Assembly: GCA_950097015.1 (NCBI GenBank)
Contig: CATNEN010000039.1
Location: forward strand, 6,526,501-6,590,500
Reading direction: 5' to 3'
Source of the DNA: Macrostomum hystrix
Lineage: Eukaryota > Platyhelminthes > Macrostomidae
Length of the DNA stretch: 64,000 bases
Positions 34,297-46,500 of the stretch are shown here, one piece after another; positions within the stretch are counted from its first letter, which is position 1, and every line of letters begins with the position of its first letter. The notes beneath the pieces are model-generated. The model worked only from the letters and a program-made list of their open reading frames with translations. It made no database searches and was not told the DNA's origin. The position numbers and the translations under genes were made by a program.

Positions 34297-35189
34297 TTAA
34301 TAAGAACCTCTGCTCTTGACTCACCAAAGTGGTTCAATTTGTTTTTTATCTGCCACATATTTTTGTGACTGAAGTCCCCAATTGCTATTGATTTTGTCTG
34401 GTAGATGGAACACTGTAATTTTACTAACGTCATGCGTAGTGTGTAATGTACTCTTTTCAACAATGTAACTTGCTGAAGAACAGCACTGTACTCTAATGGA
34501 GTCAAGCAGTACTAATTAAAGTAGATACTGTACATGTGTTTTCTGTACTGCTTTGCACGATTCAAATACGATACATACTGTGTGTACACCCGCTTTTCTA
34601 AATACAGATTCGCATGCCTTTTATCTGAAGATTAAGAGAAACTGATGATTTCACTTCATCTATTGAGTGTCTTTAGCTGGTAGTTAGTTTTTATTCGAAC
34701 ACTGCATAGATAGTAAGCACCAGGCAGAAGACGCATGAATGGAAGCGTGTATTTTGTATACATTGGCACTAAATAAAGATAAACACCAACATTCGCATTA
34801 TTATTTTTAAATTTTATCAATCCAAATAGCTAAATTAACGCGACATGTTTCGCCAAGTCAATCGCATCGTCAGGCTGATTTATTAGAGATTACAAAACCG
34901 AAAAGAACAGTAGGAATGCTGATCACATTATGTATGCAAAGTAGGCGAATGCAGCACAGAATGGAATGTGGCTAGTTTAAGAGGTAAGCGCATGTGTCAG
35001 GACGCCTTTAAATGGACACTCGCCCCTCTGCCAGCTAGTTGAATGTTCGTGGTGGGCTTGAGCTCTTTAATGTACAACGCCTCGAGAGTGAAATTTTACA
35101 TAGCAAAATCAAATCAAAACAGCTTCGATGTCGTATCGTTGTAATTGTCGTACGATACGAGGCTATATGCTAAATTTATGGCGGATTGG
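34297..35189. other. gene-free interval
   Basis: A/T-rich sequence without recognisable exons, RNA genes or family members. Confidence 0.5.
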
Positions 35190-35465
35190 TTGCTATTGTG
35201 ATTCAAGATAAATAAAGGAAAATATAATTGATATCCATGATTCATGAATAAAGCTTTCTCAAATTAGTTGTAAAGCAACATGTCTTACAGGGTAGAACAG
35301 CATTGGATTCGCTTTCAATAAAACGTAATCAATATTTTTATGTGAAAAACGTGAAAAGTTCCGATATCGCTCGCGCTTTTTTGCATAAAAATCAGCCTTT
35401 AATAATTTATCCTAGAAACGAAGTGTCCCGTCCTTTTTCTAGTGGTCCTTGTGTCTTTTTTGCGG
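35190..35465. repeat. interspersed repeat, inverted relative to 53378-53650
   Basis: Reverse-complementing this segment gives sequence alignable over most of its length with 53378-53650: GGACCACTAGAA, ACATGTTGCTT, GAGAAAGCTTTATTCATGAA, TTTATTTATCTTGAATCACA. It is diverged and encodes nothing recognisable, so the class is unknown. Confidence 0.65.
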
Positions 35466-36487
35466 ACTCTAACAAGTATATACAAGTATAACTTGCCATT
35501 CTTTTAAATTTGTCATTGCATTTTTTCAAGTAAATAAACATGTTATAAATAATATAAAATGTGACAGCAACACCAAAAAATTGAAAGTGTTGTTAAAGCG
35601 CTTGCTCGAATATTTATTTTGAATTGCTTCTTTTCTTAAAAACGGCGTCGTTTTGACGACGAACAGATGGTCTCTATATAAGAGTTTCAGTACCGTTAGC
35701 CGGGAACTGTACCGTTAGCCCGGCACCGCAATTGATTTTGGCCTTTAGGGTGTTAGACCTTTAGACAACATAAAAACCGAACTAAGAAAATATTATTAAG
35801 AGCATGAATAAGCTAGGATTCTTCCCAATCATTGGAAAAGTTTAATTTATTAGATAATATTGCTTAGCAATAGCTACAGTAAATGCTAATTAAAATAGAC
35901 TCAGTCACAAGAAACGATCAGTGTATAATGGTATTTTTTTAATGTTAATGTATTTTTGAGACAGTGAGAACTTTTACACTTATGTTCTTCAAAATTGTTT
36001 CTAACATTTGAAATGAATTCAATTAATTTTGACATGAGGTTTAAACAATTTTCGTGCCACCTATTTTCTCTGATCCACAGAGGGAATGTAGATTTATGAA
36101 TAGATGCAAATATTTTTATTGTACACAATAATTAAGTCAATAATATTATTATCATTACTTTATACACAATGCAATGGCTCATAGTCATAGATTAAAATAG
36201 TTAATAAATTGAGGGTAGCAATAATTTAGTCAATTTTGCAGCTTAAAATGGTCTATTATTAATATTTTACTTTGGGTTTCTGAAAATGCACAAATAATAT
36301 GTAATGAGGTAATAGTCACAGGCATATGAAGCATAGCCAGTTCCTTAAATTATTTAAAAGTAAACTTATATTATATGAGGTTTTGAAGGACAATATTTAA
36401 AAATATAATCCTACACAACTTACAGAGATAGTCTCTAACAGTGAATAAATTCAACAATTTCAAGCAGACCACATAGGCAGCACATTC
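35466..36487. other. gene-free interval upstream of the pyrophosphorylase gene
   Basis: A/T-rich sequence. TATATAAG at about 35676 is followed by a short duplicated ACCGTTAGCC motif, but it lies about 0.8 kb from the start codon with no supporting evidence as a promoter. Confidence 0.45.
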
Positions 36488-39400
36488 ATGAGTCTGGCTA
36501 GCCGATATGAGTGGGCACGAGAGCAGCTATCAGCTGCTGACCAGTTGCACTTGCTTAACTTCTACAATTCCCTGGCAGAATCTGAGCAGGCAAAGCTGCT
36601 TAAGCACATTGAGCGAGTGGACTGGGCCGCTCTGCCAGGCATTGTTAGCACTGCACTAGCTCAACGGTCTGAGGCTAAGAATGCCGAAACTGAGGCACAG
36701 ACTGAGGACTTTCGGTTGGTATACAGCCTTGTCTCTGGGCCAGATGTGCAGCCTGTGGCACAACTGCAGCTATTGCACAGCCATTAAGTCATTTGACTGC
36801 CATGTCTCCACAGTCGAATTACTACCCCATTTAAGACTGGCATCGAGATCCATTTAGAGCTGAGTGAACTCAGGAGTCAAGTGATTGAAAATGTCCCTTG
36901 AGTTGAGATTCGAACCATTGACCCAAGAAGGCCAAAGCTCTAACCACAGAGCTACAAGGTCCCTCATTACTTTACTCGCAAACAAGTAACAAGTACCGCC
37001 CATTTCACAACAATTGTCAATTAGGCCGATTCCGCCTGAATCGTGCGGCGGCCGGTCCTACACTTCGCCGGAGGAAGTGGCCCGGCTTCGCGACATCGGC
37101 CTGGAGGCCATCGCCGATGGCCGCGTTGGCGTCGTCTTGCTGGCTGGCGGACAGGCCACGAGGCTCGGCGTGCGTTATCCCAAGGGATTGTACAAGTGAG
37201 TGCGCTCGTTAATCGTTAATCGTCATCGCTGCAGGAGGGCTGCGGGATATTGTACTTCATTTGGTGACAGTAGACCCGCAGCCAGCGAGGAGGCAATTTT
37301 GCCCATTTCGCTGACTCCTGAGCACACATGCACACAATGACAATACTGTACGCAGGCACACGCTCACAGGTGTAAATCTGCCCTGACTTACTCATCGTCA
37401 GGCAGTGTCCACTCTCATTGTGCCTTAGAGGTTGGCCCTCAAGTGCGTAAATTGTACGGCAAGCCCCCAAGCCTTCTCTCCGTGGCTGCGCCCCAAATGA
37501 ATGCGGCCTCGCGGCGGAATCGAGCTAAGGGACCTTGGCGCGAGAGGCAAACGCGTTAACGGCTCTGCCACTCGCACCAGAGTGATTTCGGACAATGTCC
37601 ACCAGGTGAATCGCCACCGACATTGCTTTCAGAGTTGGCCTACCCTCGGGCAAGTCGCTGTTCCAGCTGCACGCCGAGAAGGCGCTGCGAGTTCAGGCCA
37701 TGGCCGAGAGAAAATTTCCCGGCCGAGCCGGCACCGGCCTAGTCTGGTACATCATGACCTCAGAGGCCACCCAGACTGGCACCGTTGAATTCTTTGAGCA
37801 GCAAAATTATTTCGGTCTAAAGAAAGAGAATGTTGTCTTCTTCAAGCAGTTCACGTTTCCCTGCGTTGGACTTGACGGCAAAGTGCTGCTGGCCGACCGG
37901 CATCGACTGCAGAGCAGCCCGGATGGCAACGGCGGCCTGTACAGGGCCTTTCGGTGAGCCTCAGTTGTGCTCTACCTCCGGCTGCCACTTATGGCTTGCT
38001 GGCACTTCTTCTTTCTACCATTCACTTCAGGGCTGTCTGTCCGTCTCACTGTCACTCTGTGATTTCTTTTTTGTTACTTAACCATTCCATTTCTGTCACT
38101 CCGTCGCACTGTCGCATGCTAAATCACAATTTGAAAATGCAGCGAGCGCGGCTGTCTTGAGCACATGCGCCAGCGCAAGCTGACCTCCCTGCAGATCTTC
38201 GGCGTTGACAACATCCTCACCCGGGTTGGCGACCCCGACTTCATCGGCTTCTGCCTGGACAAGCGGGCCGAAATGGCCGCCAAAATTGTTGAGAAGACCA
38301 GTCCGCAGGAGCGCGTCGGTGTTGTTACCCTTGGCAACGACGCCTGCTATCGCGTTGTTGAATACTCGGAGATCGGCGCAGTTGCCGGAGCCCGACCCGA
38401 TCCGGCTTTTCCAGACCGGCTGCTGCTGCGGGCTGGCAACATCTGCCAGCATTTTGTCACGGCTGCCGGCATGGACAAGGTGGGTTGGGCGCCGGTGTGG
38501 GCTTTCCCCTATATACCCAGGCAAACGGCGGGAGTAATATAATAATAATTGATAATTGCAGGAGGGCTGCGGGCAATCGCACATCATTTGTTGGCACTAG
38601 ACCCGCATTCAGCGAGGAGGCAATTCTGCCTATTTCTCTGATTCCTAAGCGCATACAAATACTGTACGCAGGCACACGCTCACACAGGTGTGTACATCTG
38701 CCCCTGACTTTCTCATCATCAGGCAGTGTACACTCTCACTGTGCCTTGGGGGTTGGCCCTCAAGGGCGTAAATTGCACGACAAGCCCCCAAGCCTTCTCT
38801 TCGCGGCTGCGCCCCAAATAAATGTGGCCTTAGTGCGAAATCAAGCCCAAGGACCTTCGTGCGAGAGGCAAACGCGTTAGACGGCTCTGCCACTCACCCT
38901 CCTAACACCGAAAGTAGCTAAGCCTTTATCTACAAAATGCCTCGTTATCTAATTATTTAGATCTTTGAAAACTTGCCCGATAAATAAACTTTGCCCGCGT
39001 CTAAATTGAGTCTTCCTTTAGTCTTTTCAAACGACTCCACAGCACCGTACTTTGTCACGGTATTGTTATCATCGCATCATCTAGATGCCTGCTCTCTGCC
39101 AATCACAGGTGTGCCAACCCGCCTACGAGGTCCGGCTGCAGCATCACGCGGCGGTGAAGCGTGTGCCCTACTGCGACCCGCAGACAGGCAGCTTAGTTGA
39201 CCATCCGGCAACTGAGAATGCCATCAAGCTGGAGAAATTCGTCTTCGATGTGTTTCCGTTTGCTGGACCAAAGTTTGTCGTCTGGGAAGTGCCTAGGTGA
39301 GTCTCTCTGAAGGAGATGCGCAACCCTTTCGCTTCTCTTGAGCAGCTAAGCTATGCGATGCATCCTTTGTAGTACGCGAGTCTGATTTTTTAAATTGCTG

Positions 39401-40098
39401 GTTGGTCTGGTTTTTATGAAACTTCGATGCCGCTACACTCAACACTTTAGGCTGCTTCCGTTTTCGCCCATAGCTGCTTCTGTTTCCGCTTCAGGGCTGC
39501 TTCTGTTTCCGCTTCAGGGCTGCTTCTGTTTCCGCTTCAGGGCTGCTTGTGTTTCCGCTTCAGGGCTGCTTCTGTTTCCGCTTCAGGGCTGCTTCTGTTT
39601 CCGCTTCAAGGCTGCTTTTGTTTCCGCTTCAGGACTGCCTCACTCATCGCTTCAGGGCAGCCTATCTCATCGCTTCAGGGCAGCCTCTCTCATCGCTTCA
39701 GGGCAGCCTCTCTCATCGCTTCAGGGCAGCCTCTCTCATCGCTTCACCTTCTCCAGTCCTGGCTTTCCTGTCCCGCTTCTGTCGCCGCTGATTAGCTTCA
39801 GCCGCCTCTCGCACCTCCTCGCAGAGAGTCGGAATTCTCACCCCTAAAGAACGGACCCGGCGCCAGCAGCGAGTGCCCGCAGACCTGCCGACGCGACCTG
39901 CTGGCCCTGCACTCGGCCTGGCTGAGCCGCAGCGACACCTTCCAAGCATTCTTGAAGCAGCAGAACCTAGACGCCTCTGTCCCGGTGGAGGTGTCGCCGT
40001 CAATTAGCTACTCCGGCGAAGATCTACAGGACCGGACGGACTGGGCTGAGCAGATGCTGTCGGGCGGCATCGCCGTGGACTCGACTGCCACCGCCTAG
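36488..40098 (+). CDS. UAP1: UDP-N-acetylhexosamine pyrophosphorylase
   Basis: This cytosolic enzyme makes UDP-GlcNAc (and UDP-GalNAc) from UTP and the sugar-1-phosphate, the last step of the hexosamine pathway feeding glycosylation and chitin. Six exons join in phase (36488-36714, 37025-37195, 37633-37953, 38143-38479, 39109-39296, 39825-40098) to 505 aa, the usual animal length. Family landmarks in order: PIPPES, the nucleotide-binding loop LLAGGQATRLGVRYPKGLYK, VGLPSGKSLFQLHAEKAL, WYIMTSEAT, YFGLKKENVVFFKQ, PDGNGGLYRA, VDNILTRVGDPDFIGF, VVEYSEI, AGNICQHF, IKLEKFVFDVFPFA, EFSPLKN. One oddity: the loop has Ala where the family has Gly (GGQGTRLG). The tail ends in a plain low-complexity stretch. 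Confidence 0.96.
36735..36966 (-). mobile_element. SINE family B copy in pyrophosphorylase intron 1
   Basis: Starts about 20 bp after the 5' splice site with CCAGATGTGCAGCCTGTGGC and ends in the head complement (TTCGAACCATTGACCC, CTCTAACCACAGAGCTAC). It is diverged in the middle and makes up most of this intron. Confidence 0.7.
37226..37580 (-). mobile_element. SINE family A copy, full-length type, intron 2
   Basis: Minus strand: head with GGCAGAGCCGTTAACGCGTT (A box) and CCCTTAGCTCGATTCCGCCG (B box), full body, CA/TG-rich part and the tail GCAGCCCTCCTGCAGCG. It occupies most of pyrophosphorylase intron 2. Confidence 0.82.
38536..38903 (-). mobile_element. SINE family A copy, full-length type, intron 4
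   Basis: Minus strand: head with GTGGCAGAGCCGTCTAACGC, body, and tail GCAGCCCTCCTGCAATTATC continuing into a TA-rich run. It lies in pyrophosphorylase intron 4. Confidence 0.82.
39451..39745. repeat. 23-bp minisatellite in pyrophosphorylase intron 5
   Basis: About 13 copies in two related blocks: TTCAGGGCTGCTTCTGTTTC-type units, then CTTCAGGGCAGCCTCTCTCA-type units. The second block runs to within about 80 bp of the last acceptor. Confidence 0.92.
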
Positions 40099-40131
40099 AT
40101 TCTGTACGATTGTAGCCCTGGTCATTGCGAC

Positions 40132-40137
40132 AATAAA
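40132..40137 (+). terminator. poly(A) signal AATAAA of the pyrophosphorylase gene
   Basis: AATAAA lies 34 bp after the TAG stop in GACAATAAACCATTC. Spacing and context fit a short 3' UTR. Confidence 0.7.
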
Positions 40138-40294
40138 CCATTCATCACATAGAAAATATCACCATTTGAATTGTTTTAAATTAAATATGATTGATCAATA
40201 TAGTCTAGCACTTCGCTTTACGCTAACGCAGTTAACGCTTTTACTGCTTGGTTAAAGGAAATCGTCGATTCTAGAAAAAAAAATAATAACAATT

Positions 40295-40578
40295 GATTAC
40301 ACCTGTGCGTTTGCGCAAGATGTGCAGCCAGTCGCAGCTATTTCGCGGCGCATCTGAAGGCTGTGTACGACTGTTCAGTCCATGGACTGGGGGAACGCCA
40401 CACCCACCTTCAATTATCCCAGCTAATACTGGTACCCATTTAACAGCTGGGTGAACTGAAGCAATGTAGAGTTAAGTGTCTTGCTAAAGGACACAAATTG
40501 TTCCAGTGGAGTCAGGAATCGAACCCCCGACCTTTAAGTCGTCAGTCCGACGCTCTAACCACTAGGCTAAATCCTCAT
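40295..40578 (-). mobile_element. SINE family B copy, nearly full length
   Basis: The minus strand begins with a well-preserved tRNA-like head (TAGCCTAGTGGTTAGAGCGT, then GGTCGGGGGTTCGATTCCTG), the central GTCTTGCTAAAGGACAC (plus-strand reading), the CAGTCCATGGACTG motif and the CTGCACATCTTG tail. Best reference copy of the family here. Confidence 0.82.
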
Positions 40579-40850
40579 TATAGATTCTAGATCTCGATTC
40601 TAAAACTGTTCGATAAAATAAAATGCTATCTACCCTCTACTGCACTAGTTATTCAAGTAGCCACACAAGATCACGCATTGCACCAATGTTTTATTCGATT
40701 ATTATTTTCGGAATTGTTACAGCAGTCTGGCTCGGTCTGTGATTAGACCGGATGACCGGTTGACGAAGTCATTTTTTAAATAAATTTGTGCCAATTTCAG
40801 TCCTAATCACTAATTCCAAAGACGTCGAATTTATGTGACAGTCTTATTAA

Positions 40851-41430
40851 CAGTAAATCTACTAAGTAGGCCATTTTGCCGCTCGTTTTTATATCAAGGG
40901 GCCCCTTAAAAATTGTTTGGCAGTGCCTGAATGCTAACAGCGTTGAGTAGTGACTGATTGATTGACAGACTAGACGATGGTGTACTGAGGTTGAGCTGCG
41001 CCTAGTATTTAGGCTTGATCAGTGAAATTGTAGAAATTCGCGTCAGGGTGTCCATAGTGGCCTATTTCCACCTGTTGTAGTCCTTGAAGGTCCGGCAAAT
41101 ACGTCTAGATAAAGATCACGGAGATGATGCAGGCACATTCGGGGGCATGTTGATAAATTTTGAAGGCCTGGCAAGGCGGCCCTGAGGCTTACCTTGTGTA
41201 TCTTGCCGTATAAAATACACAAGCTCTAGTGGAAAAAATCGGACCTTCGGCCAGAACCATTGAATATCTCGACGGTCTGAAGAGCTAGCGACTTGATTGC
41301 TGTTTCAGAAAATGCGCAACAAAAAGTTGGCCCGTGTTCTTAAGTTTCGTGTGCTTGCGTTGTTCCGTTCGGGTTCAGCACAAAAAAGTTGTCAGGGGGG
41401 AATTCCCCCCCCCCCTAGGTAGTGCTACTG
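40851..41430. mobile_element. TIR miniature transposon, short copy with TTAA on both sides
   Basis: TTAA at 40847-40850 and 41431-41434 flank the element, which begins CAGTA and ends GGTAGTGCTACTG. The interior matches 33458-34296 closely (for example CGTCAGGGTGTCCATAGTGG and GAATATCTCGACGGTCTGAA) but lacks about 230 bp. Non-coding. Confidence 0.82.
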
Positions 41431-41756
41431 TTAATCAGGTTTTCAGTGCTATCTGTATTTGCTGTTAATGCTGATTTTAGTCATAATTTGTCTAAGTTAA
41501 CATCCTGTTACACTGCTAGCTCAATTATAGCTCATGAGTTGTTCTGCTACTTGTTGCTTTCTTATCATTTTTAAATTAACTTGCTAACAACATTTGACCG
41601 ATTCTTCTGAGTTTATTGAGTAATTAGCTCGTACAATAAACTGCCTTCATTTGAAAACAATTTTTGGTAATTTATGAAAACCATGAACAATGTGCCAACG
41701 TTGCACCAATAATAGCATAGCTTCTTTTCTGCATGCTTAGTTTCAAAAATCCCTCA

Positions 41757-42722
41757 CCTCACTCTGGTACAGGTGAGTGCCAGTCCTCAGGTCACTCATT
41801 TCACTCTGGTACAGGTGAGTGCCAGTCCTCAGGTCACTCATTTCACTCTGGTACAGGTGAGTGCCAGTCCTCAGGTCACTCATTTCACTCTGGTACAGGT
41901 GAGTGCCAGTCCTCAGGTCACTCATTTCACTCTGGTACAGGTGAGTGCCAGTCCTCAGGTCACTCATTTCACTCTGGTACAGGTGAGTGCCAGTCCTCAG
42001 GTCACTCATTTCACTCTGGTACAGGTGAGTGCCAGTCCTCAGGTCACTCATTTCACTCTGGTACAGGTGAGTGCCAGTCCTCAGGTCACTCACCTCACTC
42101 TGGTACAGGTGAGTGCCAGTCCTCAGGTCACTCATTTCACTCTGGTACAGGTGAGTGCCAGTCCTCAGGTCACTCACCTCACTCTGGTACAGGTGAGTGC
42201 CAGTCCTCAGGTCACTCATTTCACTCTGGTACAGGTGAGTGCCAGTCCTCAGGTCACTCATTTCACTCTGGTACAGGTGAGTGCCAGTCCTCAGGTCACT
42301 CATTTCACTCTGGTACAGGTGAGTGCCAGTCCTCAGGTCACTCACCTCACTCTGGTACAGGTGAGTGCCAGTCCTCAGGTCACTCATTTCACTCTGGTAC
42401 AGGTGAGTGCCAGTCCTCAGGTCACTCATTTCACTCTGGTACAGGTGAGTGCCAGTCCTCAGGTCACTCATTTCACTCTGGTACAGGTGAGTGCCAGTCC
42501 TCAGGTCACTCATTTCACTCTGGTACAGGTGAGTGCCAGTCCTCAGGTCACTCACCTCACTCTGGTACAGGTGAGTGCCAGTCCTCAGGTCACTCATTTC
42601 ACTCTGGTACAGGTGAGTGCCAGTCCTCAGGTCACTCATTTCACTCTGGTACAGGTGAGTGCCAGTCCTAAGGTCACTCATTTCACTCTGGTACAGGTGA
42701 GTGCCAGTCCTCAAGTCCCTCG
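41757..42722. repeat. 42-bp minisatellite carrying a repeated AG|GTGAGT splice-like motif
   Basis: About 23 highly uniform copies of a 42-bp unit (CTCTGGTACAGGTGAGTGCC followed by AGTCCTCAGGTCACTCATTTCA; some units have CACCTCA). Each unit holds a C/T-rich stretch and TACAG directly followed by GTGAGT. The unit is a multiple of three, so long ORFs on both strands are expected by-products. Confidence 0.96.
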
Positions 42723-42983
42723 CTGTCTCAGAGACAACCACAGGTGCCAGAGCTTAAGTTACTCAGAATCAGTAGGAGAAGAACGCTAGTGTCAGAGAAT
42801 GAGACTTCTGCAGGTAACAAAACCCGTCTGCCGTCTCGCACGTGGAAATGTTTAAGAGACTAAGCTAGCTCGTATTATTCCACCCACACCGTAATAGATA
42901 CTGTCTTATGACCTTTCTATACAGATAGTGGGTTTAACTAATTTGCGATCTGACCTTGCAGTGTATTTAAGCATGATAATACA

Positions 42984-43312
42984 AGTAATAATAATTGCAG
43001 GAGGGCTGCGGGCAATGGCACATCATTTGGTGACACTAGACCTGTAGCCAGCGAGGAGGCAATTCTGCCCATTTCGCTGACTCCTGAGCTCACACGCACA
43101 CAGATACTGTACTCAGGCACACGCTCACACAGGTGTGTACATCTGCCCACAATTTTTCATAGTCAGGGCAGTCAGGCAGTGTCCACTCTCACTGTGCCTT
43201 GGAGGTTGGCTCTAAAGGGCGTAAATCGCCCCAAATGAATGTGGCCTCGCCGCGGAATCGAGCTCAGGGACCTTGACGCGAGAGGCAGACTCGTTCTGGC
43301 CTGGTCTGCCAC
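42984..43312 (-). mobile_element. SINE family A copy within an inverted duplication
   Basis: Minus-strand copy with TAA-rich tail, body and head region, internally shortened near 43222. It shares private variants with the copy at 50328-50705 (for example GTACTCAGGCACACGCTCAC) and is followed by the same receptor-gene sequence, so the two descend from one insertion. Confidence 0.82.
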
Positions 43313-43512
43313 TGGTCCCTCTGACTCCGCTCAGGGACTTTGGTGAGGAGTATAGAGAATGGGGGATGGGATTTTTACCTGGTCTTCGTCTTGTGCACCC
43401 GGTGAGCTCAGCGGCCAGCTCAGTGCGTACACTCGGTCAGCCGCCAGCAGGCAGAGCATGTTCGAGGACAAGCTGCTGCTGAGGATCCAGAAGAAGGACC
43501 GGAGTTTGGTCC
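43313..43512 (-). pseudogene. broken fragment of the GPCR transmembrane-3 exon plus adjoining intron
   Basis: The minus strand reads the third exon of the receptor gene at 47744 (FFWILSSSLSSNMLCLLAAD, then RVYALSWPL), the GTAAAA donor at 43378-43377, and about 60 bp of its intron up to the SINE. A one-base gain near the end (GAGCTCACC where the gene has GCATCACC) breaks the frame. Upstream exon sequence stops at about 43512. No other receptor exon lies nearby. Confidence 0.8.
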
Positions 43513-43525
43513 TTTGGTCCTTTAG

Positions 43526-43598
43526 AGCCGTGCAATCGAATTTAGGGACCATAGTGCGAGACGAAAACGCGTTAACCACTCTGCCACCGACCCTCCCA
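43526..43598 (-). mobile_element. SINE family A head fragment
   Basis: Minus strand: GGTGGCAGAGTGGTTAACGC (A-box region) and GGTCCCTAAATTCGATTGCA (B-box region). It is cut off by the broken receptor exon on one side and abuts the 19-bp minisatellite on the other. Confidence 0.65.
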
Positions 43599-43599
43599 T

Positions 43600-46500
43600 T
43601 TAAGCATGATGCTTGTCATCAAACATGATGCTTGTCATCAAACATGATGCTTGTCATCAAACATGATGCTTGTCATCAAACATGATGCTTGTCATCAAAC
43701 ATGATGCTTGTCATCAAACATGATGCTTGTCATCAAACATGATGCTTGTCATCAAACATGATGCTTGTCATCAAACATGATGCTTGTCATCAAACATGGT
43801 GCTTGTCATCAAACATAATGCTTGTCATCAAACATGATGCTTGTCATCAAACATGATGCTTGTCATCAAACATGGTGCTTGTCATCAAACATGGTGCTTG
43901 TCATCAAACATGATGCTTGTCATCAAACATGATGCTTGTCATCAAACATGGTGCTTGTCATCAAACATGATGCTTGTCATCAAACATAATGCTTGTCATC
44001 AAACATGATGCATGTCATCAAACATGATGCTTGTCATCAAACATGGTGCTTGTCATCAAACATAATGCTTGTCATCAAACATAATGCTTGTCATCAAACA
44101 TGGTGCTTGTCATCAAACATAATGCTTGTCATCAAACATGGTGCTTGTCATCAAACATGGTGCTTGTCATCAAACATGGTGCTTGTCATCAAACATGGTG
44201 CTTGTCATCAAACATAATGCTTGTCATCAAACATAATGCTTGTCATCAAACATGGTGCTTGTCATCAAACATAATGCTTGTCATCAAACATGGTGCTTGT
44301 CATCAAACATAATGCTTGTCATCAAACATGATGCTTGTCATCAAACATAATGCTTGTCATCAAACATGATGCATGTCATCAAACATGATGCTTGTCATCA
44401 AACATGGTGCTTGTCATCAAACATAATGCTTGTCATCAAACATGATGCTTGTCATCAAACATAATGCTTGTCATCAAACATGATGCATGTCATCAAACAT
44501 GATGCTTGTCATCAAACATGGTGCTTGTCATCAAACATAATGCTTGTCATCAAACATAATGCTTGTCATCAAACATGGTGCTTGTCATCAAACATAATGC
44601 TTGTCATCAAACATGGTGCTTGTCATCAAACATGGTGCTTGTCATCAAACATGGTGCTTGTCATCAAACATGGTGCTTGTCATCAAACATAATGCTTGTC
44701 ATCAAACATAATGCTTGTCATCAAACATGGTGCTTGTCATCAAACATAATGCTTGTCATCAAACATGGTGCTTGTCATCAAACATGGTGCTTGTCATCAA
44801 ACATGGTGCTTGGCATCAAACATAATGCTTGTCATCAAACATAATGCTTGTCATCAAACATGATGCTTGTCATCAAACATGGTGCTTGTCATCAAACATG
44901 ATGCTTGTCATCAAACATGGTGCTTGGCATCAAACATAATGCTTGTCATCAAACATAATGCTTGTCATCAAACATGGTGCTTGGCATCAAACATAATGCT
45001 TGGCATCAAACATGATGCTTGTCATCAAACATAATGCTTGTCATCAAACATGGTGCTTGTCATCAAACATGATGCTTGTCATCAAACATAATGCTTGTCA
45101 TCAAACATGGTGCTTGTCATCAAACATAATGCTTGGCATCAAACATGATGCTTGTCATCAAACATGATGCTTGTCATCAAACATGATGCTTGTCATCAAA
45201 CATGATGCTTGTCATCAAACATGATGCTTGTCATCAAACATGATGCTTGTCATCAAACATGGTGCTTGTCATCAAACATGGTGCTTGGCATCAAACATAA
45301 TGCTTGTCATCAAACATAATGCTTGTCATCAAACATGATGCTTGTCATCAAACATGGTGCTTGTCATCAAACATGATGCTTGTCATCAAACATGGTGCTT
45401 GGCATCAAACATAATGCTTGTCATCAAACATAATGCTTGTCATCAAACATGGTGCTTGGCATCAAACATAATGCTTGGCATCAAACATGATGCTTGTCAT
45501 CAAACATAATGCTTGTCATCAAACATGGTGCTTGTCATCAAACATGATGCTTGTCATCAAACATGATGCTTGTCATCAAACATGGTGCTTGGCATCAAAC
45601 ATAATGCTTGGCATCAAACATGATGCTTGTCATCAAACATGGTGCTTGTCATCAAACATAATGCTTGTCATCAAACATGGTGCTTGGCATCAAACATAAT
45701 GCTTGGCATCAAACATGGTGATTGTCATCAAACATGATGCTTGTCATCAAACATGATGCTTGTCATCAAACATAATGCTTGTCATCAAACATGGTGCTTG
45801 TCATCAAACATGATGCTTGTCATCAAACATGATGCTTGTCATCAAACATGATGCTTGTCATCAAACATAATGCTTGTCATCAAACATGGTGCTTGTCATC
45901 AAACATGATGCTTGTCATCAAACATGGTGCTTGTCATCAAACATGATGCTTGTCATCAAACATGATGCTTGTCATCAAACATAATGCTTGTCATCAAACA
46001 TGGTGCTTGTCATCAAACATAATGCTTGGCATCAAACATGGTGATTGTCATCAAACATAATGCTTGTCATCAAACATGGTGCTTGTCATCAAACATGGTG
46101 CTTGTCATCAAACATGGTGCTTGTCATCAAACATGATGCTTGTCATCAAACATGGTGCTTGTCATCAAACATGATGCTTGTCATCAAACATGATGCTTGT
46201 CATCAAACATGATGCTTGTCATCAAACATGGTGCTTGTCATCAAACATGATGCTTGTCATCAAACATGATGCTTGTCATCAAACATGATGCTTGTCATCA
46301 AACATAATGCTTGTCATCAAACATGGTGCTTGTCATCAAACATGGTGCTTGTCATCAAACATGATGCTTGTCATCAAACATGATGCTTGTCATCAAACAT
46401 GGTGCTTGTCATCAAACATGATGCTTGTCATCAAACATGATGCTTGTCATCAAACATGATGCTTGTCATCAAACATAATGCTTGTCATCAAACATGGTGC

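Noticed and set aside
40490-40578. Possible tRNA gene on the minus strand
   Set aside because: A and B boxes are good, but the acceptor stem does not close and the sequence continues into a SINE body repeated elsewhere.
41733-42789. Overlapping 310-340 codon ORFs on both strands
   Set aside because: By-product of the 42-bp tandem repeat; equal openness on both strands argues against coding.
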